Shown here: piece by piece, positions 17,690-26,208 of the stretch | Position numbering within the stretch: the stretch's first letter is position 1 | Layout of the letters: every line of letters starts with the position of its first letter | NCBI RefSeq assembly: GCF_902499125.1 | Contig: NZ_CABVPX010000001.1 | Span: 62,001-126,000 of the forward strand | Length of the DNA: 64,000 nt | Direction: 5' to 3' | Source: Burkholderia arboris | Lineage (GTDB): Bacteria; Pseudomonadota; Gammaproteobacteria; Burkholderiales; Burkholderiaceae | Program-made: the position numbers and the translations under genes | The notes under the pieces: model-generated | What the model was told of the DNA's origin: nothing | What the model saw: the letters and a program-made list of their open reading frames with translations, nothing else | Databases searched by the model: none

Positions 17690-18193
17690 TTACTGGCTCG
17701 CCGGCGCGCCCTGCTTCTTCTGCAGCTTCGGCGGCAAACGCCAGTTGCCGCTGCGCTGCAACCCGTCGACGAACTTCGCGCGCTCGTCGGGCGCCAGCGT
17801 CGCCGCGAAATCGACGACGCTGCGCTCGACCTGGGTACGCATCGCCGTATCGGCCGCGCGTGTGCGGTCAAGCGCGGCGTCGATCGCCGCGCGATCGAGT
17901 TGCGGCGCGGCGAGCAGATCCAGCACGGTGATCCGGCCGTCGCGCCCTTCCCGCGCAAAATCGCGGCCGTCCTTGCGCGCCGCCTTCAGCGCGGCGGCGA
18001 ACTCGCGCTGCCGCGCGTCGGGCAATTCGTCTGCCGCGAATCGCAACGCGGTGCGCGATGCCGGTGCGCCTGCCGCATGCAGGTCGCCATGCGTCGAGAA
18101 CCACTGATAGGCGCCGCCGCCGATCGCGCCGAGCATGAACACGTTCAGCACGACCGAGCCGACGAGGATGAATTTCCAGCCGCGTTCAGTCAT
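17690..18193 (-). CDS. periplasmic heavy-metal sensor-like protein (Spy/CnrX type)
   Basis: Membrane-anchored periplasmic protein of 167 residues: one N-terminal transmembrane helix (about residues 8-30) and a helical domain rich in Arg, Asp and Ala typical of the Spy/CpxP/CnrX heavy-metal-sensor fold, including a LAAPQLDRAAIDAALDRTR segment. It overlaps the anti-sigma gene by ATGA (18190-18193) and is third in a sigma/anti-sigma/sensor operon, the same order as CnrH/CnrY/CnrX-type systems. Likely transmits a periplasmic metal or misfolding signal to the anti-sigma factor. Metal ligands are not obvious, so the signal is unknown. Confidence 0.78.
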   Translation of the reverse strand: MTERGWKFILVGSVVLNVFMLGAIGGGAYQWFSTHGDLHAAGAPASRTALRFAADELPDARQREFAAALKAARKDGRDFAREGRDGRITVLDLLAAPQLDRAAIDAALDRTRAADTAMRTQVERSVVDFAATLAPDERAKFVDGLQRSGNWRLPPKLQKKQGAPASQ

Positions 18194-18609
18194 TCGTCAC
18201 TCCAGTCCACGCTCGGACCGCCGAACGTCGTCGTCAGATAGCCCGGTTCGTGCTGCGACGTCGGTGCGCTGCCGAGCATCAGCATCGACACGGCCACCGC
18301 GCCCGCGAGCGCACCGGCCAGGCCGACACCGGCGAACGCCGCACCCGACCACCACACATTGCCACGCCGGCGCGCACGCTGCGGCGCGGGCGCCGTCGCG
18401 ACGATACGCTCGACCAGCGACGGAGCGGGCGGTGCGACCGTGTCGTACGCGAGCCACGCATCGAGGTCGGCCGCGTCGTCCAGTGCGAGCAGCGCTTCAC
18501 GCGGGTTCGCTTGCGCCCACGCCTCGGCGGCCGCGCGCTCGCCGGCCGGCCAGCGCCGCGCGTCCGAGCCGTACGCGGCGACGATGGTACGAAATCGTTC
18601 GGGTGTCAT
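18190..18609 (-). CDS. anti-sigma factor-like membrane protein
   Basis: Protein of 139 residues: a cytosolic N-terminal helical part (about 1-80) with MTPERFRTIVAAYGSDARRW, one transmembrane helix around residues 88-112 and a short periplasmic tail. Size, topology and position right after an ECF sigma gene, overlapping it by ATGA (18606-18609), make it the likely anti-sigma factor. It is also coupled by ATGA to the downstream sensor. It would hold the sigma factor at the membrane until the periplasmic signal arrives. No zinc-binding HxxxCxxC motif is visible, so it is not a ZAS-type anti-sigma. Confidence 0.72.
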   Translation of the reverse strand: MTPERFRTIVAAYGSDARRWPAGERAAAEAWAQANPREALLALDDAADLDAWLAYDTVAPPAPSLVERIVATAPAPQRARRRGNVWWSGAAFAGVGLAGALAGAVAVSMLMLGSAPTSQHEPGYLTTTFGGPSVDWSDE

Positions 18610-19271
18610 CGCTTGTCCTCGCTTGGTGGGTCGCCGGCCAGTTGCGCGCGCAGGTTGCGCCTCGCGCGGGCCAGCAGGCTTTCCAGCGCATCGACGGTGA
18701 TGCCCATCAGGTTGGCCGCTTCCACATTCGACATTTCCTGATAGTACTGGAGCACGAGCGCCTCGCGCTGCCTCGGCGGCAACGCAGCCAGCGCCTGCCG
18801 CACGCGCGCGTCGCGCGAACGCAGCTCCGCATGCGCGGCCGGCTCCGGTTGCGTGTCGGGCACGTCGGGCAGCGTATCGACGGGCTCCTCGCGCCGGCCG
18901 CGCAACCGGTCGTAGCACAGGTTCAGCACGACGCGATGCAGCCACGTGTCGAAGCGCGCCTCGCCTTCGCGCCAGCGCGGCGCCTGGCTCCAGATTCGCA
19001 AGAACGTCTCCTGTGCGACGTCCTCGGCTTCGTTCCGGTCGCCGAGCATGCGCGTCGCCAATGCGAGCAGCCGCGGCAGCTTGCGCGCGACGAGCACGCG
19101 CACGGCCGACGAATCGCGCGCGCCGACGCGCGCGACGAGTTCCGCGTCCGGATCGCGGTCGCTGCGGTCGTTCAACGCCGCCTGCTCCGTCGCGCGGCGC
19201 GCGGGCGCCGCACTGTCACGGCAGGTGTACCCGCCGCCCGGCTGAAGCTCATCGTCGTGCTCTCCTTGCAT
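18606..19271 (-). CDS. ECF-type RNA polymerase sigma factor
   Basis: Group IV sigma-70 factor. Region 2 reads ALATRMLGDRNEAEDVAQETFLRIW with the RFDTWLHRVVLNLCYDRLR core, and region 4 has LPPRQREALVLQYYQEMSNVEAANLMGITVDALESLLARAR. The start is unclear: ATG at 19271 is used, but ATGs at 19283 and 19391 are in frame, and a TTG at 19175 with GGAG upstream would give a 189-residue protein, the usual ECF length. It overlaps the anti-sigma gene by ATGA. Probable targets include its own operon or the two promoters sharing the motif at 17517 and 19988; this is inference. Confidence 0.85.
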   Translation of the reverse strand: MQGEHDDELQPGGGYTCRDSAAPARRATEQAALNDRSDRDPDAELVARVGARDSSAVRVLVARKLPRLLALATRMLGDRNEAEDVAQETFLRIWSQAPRWREGEARFDTWLHRVVLNLCYDRLRGRREEPVDTLPDVPDTQPEPAAHAELRSRDARVRQALAALPPRQREALVLQYYQEMSNVEAANLMGITVDALESLLARARRNLRAQLAGDPPSEDKR

Positions 19272-19433
19272 GCGTCGGGCCATCACCGGACGGCGCCACT
19301 CCGACTGTTCGCCAACGCCGTGCGCATCGCGCCCTGCGTCGCACACGGCGTCGGCCATGTCCGTGTCATCGACATCCGGTTCGCACGGCATATCGATCCT
19401 GTCTGCCGGCCGCGCGACCGTCGGCCGGCGCGC

Positions 19434-19547
19434 TCAATATACGACGACCGGCGCCGGCCGGTAATACACCGGACGGGCCGGCACCACGACGCAGCCGGCC
19501 AGCACGAAGGCTGCAACCGCCAGTATCACGATGGTTCGGAAAGGCAT
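19434..19547 (-). CDS. 37-residue lipoprotein
   Basis: Short frame encoding MPFRTIVILAVAAFVLAGC and then a Val/Pro/Tyr-rich tail ending VVVY. The signal peptide and lipobox LAGC are textbook, so the mature peptide would be only about 19 residues on a lipidated cysteine. It lies between the sigma operon and a YXWGXW gene, in the same orientation, and its composition (Tyr-Tyr-Arg-Pro) resembles the tails of nearby envelope proteins. No strong ribosome site precedes the ATG. Function unknown. Confidence 0.6.
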   Translation of the reverse strand: MPFRTIVILAVAAFVLAGCVVVPARPVYYRPAPVVVY

Positions 19548-19617
19548 GGCTTCGACTCATGAGGTGGCGTGAAGAATCCGCCGCGCCGGCAACACGTGCC
19601 GCGCGACGGCGTACGCG

Positions 19618-19917
19618 TCAGGCCCAGTGACCCGGCACCCAGCGCCAGGCCGGGCCGCGTGCGGCCCAGTGCCCGGGCACCCAGTGGTAACCGACACGCA
19701 CCATTTGCCAGTGGCCCGGAATCCAGACGTAACGGCCCTGCCGCCAGTGCCAGTGCCCCTGGTCCCATACGTAACCCGCGCGCGGCGCCGGCATCACCTC
19801 GACGCGCGGCGGCGGCGGTGCGTAAGGCGCGACGATGACGGCCTGCGCGAATGCGGCGGAGGCCGCGAGCGCGGCCACGCATCCGGCGGCGAATCGCAAT
19901 GGCACAGAAAGTTTCAT
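19618..19917 (-). CDS. YXWGXW repeat-containing secreted protein
   Basis: Protein of 99 residues with a cleavable signal peptide (cleavage probably after AFAQA), a short proline-rich linker and then repeats of the form Y/H-x-W-x-x-GHW: GYVWDQGHWHWRQGRYVWIPGHW, split across residues about 62-85, and YHWVPGHW, WRWVPGHW. Longer than the paralogue at 14631-14849, which has a lipobox; this one does not. Upstream is the motif at 19988-20015 shared with the DUF1800 promoter, so both may be under the ECF sigma factor encoded nearby. Function unknown. Confidence 0.8.
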   Translation of the reverse strand: MKLSVPLRFAAGCVAALAASAAFAQAVIVAPYAPPPPRVEVMPAPRAGYVWDQGHWHWRQGRYVWIPGHWQMVRVGYHWVPGHWAARGPAWRWVPGHWA

Positions 19918-19987
19918 GAAAGACTCCGAAGTAACGGGCATCGACCAGAAGCGGCCGTTCATGCGTTAAACGGCGCGGGCGAAAAAA

Positions 19988-20015
19988 TTCCGTCGCGGAA
20001 TCTGCAAATAAATCT
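19988..20015 (-). promoter_or_regulatory. shared promoter motif, copy 2
   Basis: Plus-strand reading: TTCCGTCGCGGAA, five variable bases, then AAATAAATCT. Twelve of thirteen core bases match the copy at 17517-17529, and the A/T block sits at the same distance. It is about 70 nt upstream of the YXWGXW gene and 200 nt upstream of the divergent phosphatase gene. Confidence 0.45.
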
Positions 20016-20218
20016 CGTGAGGATCGAACGGAGGTCGAAGCGGGCCGGCTGCCGCGATGCGCGACCCCGCGGTTGCCGTCCTGTCACACCGCGGCAAAAC
20101 TGCCCTTCGACAATGCATGCGACCGGGATCCCGCTCGTTTCCGGCCCACGCCCCGGCCGTGCTCTCGCATGGCCGCGCGGTTCCGCATCTCGCGTCCCCA
20201 TCAACGAAAACACCGACC

Positions 20219-21904
20219 ATGTCGAACCAGGACACTCTCCCCGATCAGCCGAACGAGCCGGCCGCCTCCGTGTCGCGTCGCGGCTTCCTGAAACTCGCCG
20301 GCGTCTCCGGCCTCGCCACCGCTGCCGGCGGCCTCGCGGCCGCCCGCGCCGCCACGTCGACCCCGGACGGCACGCCGGAACAGGTTCACCTGACGTGGGG
20401 CAACGACCCCACGTCCGATGTCGTGATCTCGTGGGCGTCGCTCGCATCGGCCGTCAATCCGCGCGCCCGCATCGTCGCCGACGGCGAGCCGGCGCGCACC
20501 GTGCACGGTGTCCAGCGCCTCTACACCGACGGCCTGAACGGCGAGACGGTGTTTGCGTACCACGCGCGCGTGCACGGGCTGAAGCCGAATACGCGCTACC
20601 GCTACGAGATCACGGCCGACAACGACAGCAATGCCGCGCAGCCGTTCTCCGCGAACTTCTCGACCGCGCCGCGCGGCCGTGCGCCGTTCCGCTTCACGAG
20701 CTACGGCGATCTCGCGACGCCCAACGGCGCGTGGGTGCTGTCGTCGCCGCAGAGCCGCTTCGCGGTGCAGGCCGTCGAGCAGTTCCAGCCGCTGTTCCAC
20801 CTGCTGAACGGCGACCTCTGCTACGCGAACCTGAACCCCGGACACCAGCCCGAGGTGTGGCGCGATTTCGGCAACAACAACCAGACGTCGGCCGCGAACC
20901 GCCCGTGGATGCCGTGCCCCGGCAATCACGAAATCGAGTTCAACAACGGTCCGCAGGGGCTCGACTCGTATCTCGCGCGCTATACGCTGCCGGAGAACGG
21001 GACGCACTTCCCCGGCCGCTGGTACAGCTTCCGCGTGAGCTCCGTGCTGTTCGTGTCGCTCGACGCGGACGACGTCGTGTACCAGGACGCCGCCGCGTTC
21101 GTCGGCGGCCCGGCGCCGCTCGTGCCGGCCGCGAGCACCGGCCGCCCGCCGATCGAGCCCGGCACGTCGTTCTACGTGCGCGGCTACAGCAACGGCGAGC
21201 AGACCCGCTGGCTCGAACGCACGCTCCGTCATGCCGCGCATGACGACGACATCGACTGGATCGTCGTGCAGATGCACCAGGACGCGCTCAGCTCGTCGAA
21301 GACGGGCAACGGTTCCGACAAGGGCATTCGCGAAGCCTGGCTGCCGCTGTTCGACCGTTACGGCGTCGATCTCGTGCTGTGCGGCCACGATCACGACTAC
21401 GAGCGCAGCTATCCGGTACGCGGCTGCAATCACCGCGCGGGCGTCGACGCGACGACCGGCGAAGTGGTCGAGACGCTGCAACCGCGCCCGGTCGGCTCGA
21501 ACGACCCGGACCGCACGAAGTTCGACACGAGCCACGGCACGATCCACCTGATCCTCGGCGGCGGCGGCACCAGCGCACCGCTGGACGTGTACGGCGAAAA
21601 CCCGTCGACCGGCTTTGCCCAGGCGAAGGTATTCACGAAGCCGAACCGGCCGGTGCCGGGCACCGCGCCGAACACGTTCGTGCGCCAGCCGGCCGACGCG
21701 CTCGAGGATGCGATCTGGTCCGCGCGCCGCGACACGGGCACCGGCTACGGGATTGCGGTGTTCGACCACGATCCGGGCAAACCGGGCGGCCATACGACGA
21801 TCACGATGCGCTACTACCACGCGCCGGGCGCCGACCAGCACCCGACCGCGCAGTACGAGCTGTTCGAAACGATCGAGCTGAGCAAGAAGCGGCACGAGCG
21901 GTGA
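20219..21904 (+). CDS. purple acid phosphatase-like metallophosphoesterase, Tat-exported
   Basis: Protein of 561 residues with a twin-arginine signal (SRRGFLKLAG), a purple-acid-phosphatase N-terminal fibronectin-like domain (about residues 55-150) and a calcineurin-like phosphoesterase domain. Metal-site motifs appear in order: FTSYGDL, LNGDLCYAN, PGNHE, VQMHQD and CGHDHDYERSYP. It should hydrolyse phosphate esters in the periplasm with a dinuclear Fe/metal centre. The ATG at 20219 is the start that puts the RR motif at the N-terminus. The region before it holds one CTGTCAC half-site but no complete Pho box. Monocistronic. Confidence 0.88.
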   Translation: MSNQDTLPDQPNEPAASVSRRGFLKLAGVSGLATAAGGLAAARAATSTPDGTPEQVHLTWGNDPTSDVVISWASLASAVNPRARIVADGEPARTVHGVQRLYTDGLNGETVFAYHARVHGLKPNTRYRYEITADNDSNAAQPFSANFSTAPRGRAPFRFTSYGDLATPNGAWVLSSPQSRFAVQAVEQFQPLFHLLNGDLCYANLNPGHQPEVWRDFGNNNQTSAANRPWMPCPGNHEIEFNNGPQGLDSYLARYTLPENGTHFPGRWYSFRVSSVLFVSLDADDVVYQDAAAFVGGPAPLVPAASTGRPPIEPGTSFYVRGYSNGEQTRWLERTLRHAAHDDDIDWIVVQMHQDALSSSKTGNGSDKGIREAWLPLFDRYGVDLVLCGHDHDYERSYPVRGCNHRAGVDATTGEVVETLQPRPVGSNDPDRTKFDTSHGTIHLILGGGGTSAPLDVYGENPSTGFAQAKVFTKPNRPVPGTAPNTFVRQPADALEDAIWSARRDTGTGYGIAVFDHDPGKPGGHTTITMRYYHAPGADQHPTAQYELFETIELSKKRHER

Positions 21905-22001
21905 TTGGGCCGGCGCCCGCTGCGGCGGGCGCCGGTTGCCTGGCCGTCGACGGACGGGATGCGGTGGCCCGGGTTAGACTGCCCGCCTCGCACACCGGCC
22001 C

Positions 22002-22289
22002 ATGCAGATGAGCTTCGAATACCGCATCCACACGACTCCGTCGGCCGCCGCCTTCCATGCCATCGCGAATGCGCTGCGACAGGCGCATGGCGACATCGAC
22101 ATCGATCCCGCCCGACACCGGCTCGAGGTTCGGGCGGACACCGGCGGCTGGCCGCCGATCGGACTGTCTGCCGACGAAGACGGCTTCTTCCTGGTCACGA
22201 CGCTCGGGCCAACGCGGAACGCCATGCTCGACTCGATCGGACATGCGCTGTCGGCGATCGGCGCAGTCTGGCGCATCGATGACGCATGA
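22002..22289 (+). CDS. hypothetical protein
   Basis: Small soluble protein of 95 residues with no recognised domain. It has alternating strands and a helix (AAAFHAIANALRQAHGDIDI) and a conserved-looking PIGLSADEDGFFLVTTLG segment. Codon use matches neighbouring genes. No good ribosome site is visible; a second ATG two codons later is an equally good start. It stands alone between the phosphatase and the GntR cluster. Confidence 0.55.
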   Translation: MQMSFEYRIHTTPSAAAFHAIANALRQAHGDIDIDPARHRLEVRADTGGWPPIGLSADEDGFFLVTTLGPTRNAMLDSIGHALSAIGAVWRIDDA

Positions 22290-22496
22290 CCCGCGGCCCC
22301 TTCCAGCGACTCGCCTGACCCGGCCGCACACGCCGCTTCGCTCCAGCGTCGACGCCCGCCGTTCGGCCCGCGCGGCTCCGCCCCTATAAGCTACGCATAT
22401 CCGGACGCGACAGGTCGTGTCCGCACCTGCCTCGTCCGTGCGCCAAGATAACGCGTAAACCCTTATTTTTACTTAGTCTATTCTCAACCTAAACTG

Positions 22497-22515
22497 TGTC
22501 TACAGTTTGTAGACA
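22497..22515. promoter_or_regulatory. GntR-type operator, perfect dyad
   Basis: TGTCTAC, spacer AGTTT, GTAGACA: 7-bp perfect inverted repeat ending 8 nt before the GntR ATG, in an A/T-rich stretch (22450-22520) that contrasts with the local GC content. The position over the ribosome-binding region suggests autorepression. Confidence 0.7.
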
Positions 22516-22523
22516 ATGAAATC

Positions 22524-23255
22524 ATGTCGAGACAGAAGCTTCAGACTGCCGCGCCGGATGCCGAATCCGGCGGTTCGGCAGATCGCAAGAACATCATGGC
22601 GGAGACACTGCGGCGGCGCATCGTGAGCATGGAGCTCGCGCCCGGCGCCGTGGTAGACGAGCTCGCGCTCAGCGAGGAGTTCGGGCTCTCGCGCCCGCCG
22701 GTACGCGAGCTGATGCGCCAGATGGCGGCGGAAGGCTATCTCGAGCTCGAGCCGAACCGGCCGGCCCGCGTGTCGCCGATGGGTTATCAGTCGCTGCGCA
22801 GCTTCTTCCTGGCCGCGCCGCTGATCTACGTCGCGACCACGCAGCTGGCGGCAAGCCACGCGACGGCGGAAGAAGTGGAACGGCTGAAGGCGATCCAGGC
22901 GCAGTTTCGCGCGGCGATCGAGCAGAACGATCTTCAGGCGCGCGTGCTGCAGAACGACGCGTTCCACTTCGAGATCGGCCGGATCGCGCGGAACGCCTAC
23001 CTGATGCCGAGCCTGCGCCGGGTGCTGATCGACCACGCGCGCCTCGGCAAGATTTTCTACCGCTCGCCGACGACGAGCGACATGCAGCAGGACCTGGAAA
23101 AAGCGGTGGAGCAGCATGACGAGATCATCGAAGCGATTGCGCAGCGCGACGCGCAGCGCGCCGGTGAACTGGTCCGCAGCCACATGGAGCTGTCGCGCCG
23201 CCGCATGGCCGAGTACGTGATTCCCGAAGGCCTCGACGTACCAATCCAGTTTTAA
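22524..23255 (+). CDS. GntR family (FCD) transcriptional regulator
   Basis: Regulator of 243 residues. The N-terminal winged helix-turn-helix spans about residues 22-85 (LRRRIVSMELAPGAVVDELALSEEFGLSRPPVRELMRQM), and the C-terminal helical FCD-type ligand domain carries the likely metal-binding residues in NDAFHFEIGR, EQHDEIIEAI and RSHMELSRRRM. It heads the rightward catabolic cluster (FAD oxidase, MFS, DapA-like, aldehyde dehydrogenase). The perfect dyad at 22497-22515 right before its start is the probable operator, so it would repress itself and the genes downstream until the substrate or an intermediate binds. Confidence 0.9.
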   Translation: MSRQKLQTAAPDAESGGSADRKNIMAETLRRRIVSMELAPGAVVDELALSEEFGLSRPPVRELMRQMAAEGYLELEPNRPARVSPMGYQSLRSFFLAAPLIYVATTQLAASHATAEEVERLKAIQAQFRAAIEQNDLQARVLQNDAFHFEIGRIARNAYLMPSLRRVLIDHARLGKIFYRSPTTSDMQQDLEKAVEQHDEIIEAIAQRDAQRAGELVRSHMELSRRRMAEYVIPEGLDVPIQF

Positions 23256-23340
23256 TCACCGCGCAAGACGGTGCACGTTCGATCGTGCGCCGATTCTTCA
23301 TGGTTACGATTAGTACTCTTTACAGATATTGGATTCAGGA

Positions 23341-24660
23341 ATGCAGAATGTTACATCGCTTCCCTCCGACGACAAGATGTGCGGCTGGTATCACACCAGC
23401 CGGCAGCGCCAGCCCAGGCCGTCGCACAGCGGGGAATCCGGCGCACGCTGGGCCGTCGTCGGCGCCGGTTTCACCGGCCTCGCAGCCGCCCGCCAACTGG
23501 CACTGAATTTCCCGGATGACGAGATCATCCTCGTCGATGCGCAGGAAGTCGGCTTCGGCACGTCGGGACGCAATGCCGGTTTCGCGATCGACCTGCCGCA
23601 CGACATCGGTGCCGACGACTACATCGGCGACATTCCGACTGCCCGTACGACGCTGAAACTGAACGTGCTCGGCCAGACGATCCTGCGCAGGCTCGTCGCC
23701 GAGCACGGCATTGACTGTGCGATGAGCGCGTCCGGCAAATACCAGGCGGCCGTCGAAGCACGCGGCATTGCCGTGCTCGACGCGTACCGCCGCGGCCTCG
23801 ACAAGCTCGGGCAACCTTACGAGATGATCGAAGGCAAGCATTTGCCCGACCATATCGGCACGTCGTTCTACCGGAAAGCACTGTTCACGCCCGGCACCGT
23901 GCTGATCCAGCCATCGGCGCTCGTGAAAGGACTGGCCGACTGCCTGCCGCCGAACGTGACGCTGTACGAGCACACCCCGATCACCGACGTCGAGTACGGC
24001 GAAAGGATCGTGCTCGCACATCGCAACGGCCGGATCACGGTCGACAAGCTGGTGCTCGCGAACAACGCGTTCGGCATGCATTTCGGCTTTCTGCAGCACA
24101 CGATGCTGCCCGTGTTCCTGTATGCGAGCCTCACGCGGCCGCTGACCGGCGCCGAACAGGCGCAACTGGGCGGCAAGCCGTTCTGGGGCGTGATTCCGGC
24201 CGACCCGTACGGCAGCACGCTGCGCCGCACGCACGACAACCGCATCCTGGTGCGCAACAGCTTCAGCTTCAACCCCGACGGCCGCCCGCGGGAGAAATAC
24301 CTGCCGCGTTTCGCCGACCGGCATCGGCTGTCGTTCGAGCGCCGCTTCCCGATGCTGCCGGAAGTCGAGTTCGAATACACGTGGAGCGGCTCGCTCGCGC
24401 TGTCGCAAAACCACAAGGGCTTCTTCGGGCAACTTGCGCCAAACGTCTATGGCGCACTGTGTTGCAACGGGCTCGGCATCACGCGCGGTACCGTGACGGG
24501 CACCCTGCTCGCCGACTGGCTGGCCGGCAAGCGCAGCGACCTGATCGATTTCCTGCTGGAAACGTCGGGACCGAACCGCACCCCGCCGCAACCGTTCCTG
24601 TCGATCGGTGTCAACGCGACCCTCTGGTGGGGCCAACGCAAGGCGGGACTCGAAAGCTGA
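23341..24660 (+). CDS. FAD-dependent oxidoreductase (DAO/PuuB family)
   Basis: D-amino-acid-oxidase-fold flavoprotein of about 439 residues. The dinucleotide-binding motif VVGAGFTGLAAARQLA is near residue 38, followed by EVGFGTSGRNAGFAID, where the conserved SGRNAG contacts FAD in PuuB-like oxidases. The C-terminal half ends with NGLGITRGTVTG. Such enzymes oxidise secondary or primary amines and imino acids to imines, giving aldehydes or ketones after hydrolysis. The start is uncertain: TTG at 23329 or ATG at 23341. It is followed by a transporter, a DapA-like lyase and an aldehyde dehydrogenase, so it probably catalyses the first step. Confidence 0.85.
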   Translation: MQNVTSLPSDDKMCGWYHTSRQRQPRPSHSGESGARWAVVGAGFTGLAAARQLALNFPDDEIILVDAQEVGFGTSGRNAGFAIDLPHDIGADDYIGDIPTARTTLKLNVLGQTILRRLVAEHGIDCAMSASGKYQAAVEARGIAVLDAYRRGLDKLGQPYEMIEGKHLPDHIGTSFYRKALFTPGTVLIQPSALVKGLADCLPPNVTLYEHTPITDVEYGERIVLAHRNGRITVDKLVLANNAFGMHFGFLQHTMLPVFLYASLTRPLTGAEQAQLGGKPFWGVIPADPYGSTLRRTHDNRILVRNSFSFNPDGRPREKYLPRFADRHRLSFERRFPMLPEVEFEYTWSGSLALSQNHKGFFGQLAPNVYGALCCNGLGITRGTVTGTLLADWLAGKRSDLIDFLLETSGPNRTPPQPFLSIGVNATLWWGQRKAGLES

Positions 24661-24795
24661 ACCGGCTGAGACGAACGTAGCACCGGCAAGAAGCCCCTGG
24701 AAAATCGATACAGATTCACGCATTACGCTTAGTACACCACATCAATAAATCGCGCGATCGTATTCCGCGCTCAATTTCATGGAAGGAGACAGGCA

Positions 24796-26127
24796 ATGTC
24801 AACGAATCGCAACTCCATCGAGGATGTCCCGCTCAATGGATTCCATCAGCTGCTCACGATCCGCTCGGGCGGCGGCTGGCTCATGGACGGCTATGTGCTG
24901 AGCATCATCGGCGTCGCGATGGTGCAGTTCTCGGCCGCACTCAGCCTGACCAACTTCTGGCAAGGCATGGTCGCCGCATCCGCACTGATCGGGATTTTCT
25001 TCGGTGGCTTCCTCGGCGGCTGGCTCAGCGATCGGCTCGGGCGGCAAAAGCCTTACTTCTTCGGCCCCGTCATCTTCTTCGTCTGCTCGCTTGCGCAGCT
25101 CTGGGTCCAGTCGGGCGAAGCGCTGTTCGTGCTGCGCTTCCTGATCGGCATCGGCGTGGGCATCGAATACCCGGTGGCCGGCTCGCTGCTCGTCGAGTTC
25201 ATGCCACGCAAGTATCGCGGGCCACGCCTCGCGATGCTGACGATCATCTGGTTCTTCGGCGCGGCGCTCGCCTATATCGTCGGCAACATCATCCTCGGCA
25301 GCGCCGGCCCCGACGCGTGGCGCTGGGTGCTGGCCAGCCCGGCCGTGATCGGCCTCGTCCTGTTCGTCGTGCGCATCGGCACCCCCGAATCGCCGCGCTG
25401 GCTGCTCAGCAAGGGCCGCATCGCCGAGGCCGACGATGTCATCCGGAAAGTCTACGGCCCGTCGTTCTCGGTGAAGAACCTGCCGGAAGAACAAGCCGGG
25501 AAGAAGATCTCGCTGTGGGCACTGCTGCACTCGGGCTACGGCAAGCGGATGCTGTTCGTGTCGGTGTTCTGGAGCTGCTCCGTGATTCCCGTGTTCGCCG
25601 TCTATTCGTTCGCGCCGCGCGTACTCGAAGCGCTGCACCTGACCGGCAAGTGGGAATCGTTCGGCTCCGTCGCGATCACGCTGCTGTTCGTGGTCGGCTG
25701 CATCATCGCAACGCGGATCATCAACGAACTGGGCCGCCGCGCGATGGTGATCCACAGCTTCCTGTGGTCCGGCCTCGCGCTGCTGGGCCTCGGTGCGTGC
25801 GCCGGTGGCTCGGCCGTACTGATCCTCGTGCTGTTCGGCGCGTATGCGGTGCTGATCGGCGGCGCGCAGGTGCTGCAGCTCGTGTACCCGAACGAAATCT
25901 TCCCGACCGACATCCGCGCGTTTGCGGTCGGCATGGGCGCGTCGCTGTCGCGCATCGGCGCGGCCATCGGCACCTGGCTCGTGCCGATCGCGCTGCAGAC
26001 CGTCGGCATCGGCAACACCATGTACGCCGCTGCTGCCGTCTCGTTCGTCGGGTTGGCCGCCTCGCTCGCACTGGCGCCCGAGACGCGCTCGCTCAGCCTG
26101 CAGGAAGCCGCGTCGCTCAACCACTGA
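24796..26127 (+). CDS. MFS transporter (sugar/organic-acid importer type)
   Basis: Twelve-helix major facilitator protein of 443 residues, with motif A GGWLSDRLGRQKPYF after helix 2 and the GIGVGIEYPVAGSLLVEFMP motif after helix 4, typical of the sugar-porter/benzoate-type branch, and PESPRWLLSKGR before the central loop. A strong AAGGAGA ribosome site precedes the ATG. In this cluster it most likely imports the substrate oxidised by the upstream flavoenzyme. The 135-nt gap before it includes A/T-rich sequence that could carry a second promoter. Confidence 0.88.
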   Translation: MSTNRNSIEDVPLNGFHQLLTIRSGGGWLMDGYVLSIIGVAMVQFSAALSLTNFWQGMVAASALIGIFFGGFLGGWLSDRLGRQKPYFFGPVIFFVCSLAQLWVQSGEALFVLRFLIGIGVGIEYPVAGSLLVEFMPRKYRGPRLAMLTIIWFFGAALAYIVGNIILGSAGPDAWRWVLASPAVIGLVLFVVRIGTPESPRWLLSKGRIAEADDVIRKVYGPSFSVKNLPEEQAGKKISLWALLHSGYGKRMLFVSVFWSCSVIPVFAVYSFAPRVLEALHLTGKWESFGSVAITLLFVVGCIIATRIINELGRRAMVIHSFLWSGLALLGLGACAGGSAVLILVLFGAYAVLIGGAQVLQLVYPNEIFPTDIRAFAVGMGASLSRIGAAIGTWLVPIALQTVGIGNTMYAAAAVSFVGLAASLALAPETRSLSLQEAASLNH

Positions 26128-26208
26128 CCCCGTCACCCGCGCGCTGCCGCGTTCGCGGCCGCGCGCCTTTCGTCAACCCGACTGTTTCCATTTCCGCGGA
26201 AGAACATC

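Noticed and set aside
20085..20110. Pho box upstream of the purple acid phosphatase
   Set aside because: Only one CTGTCAC half; the second repeat at the right spacing is absent.
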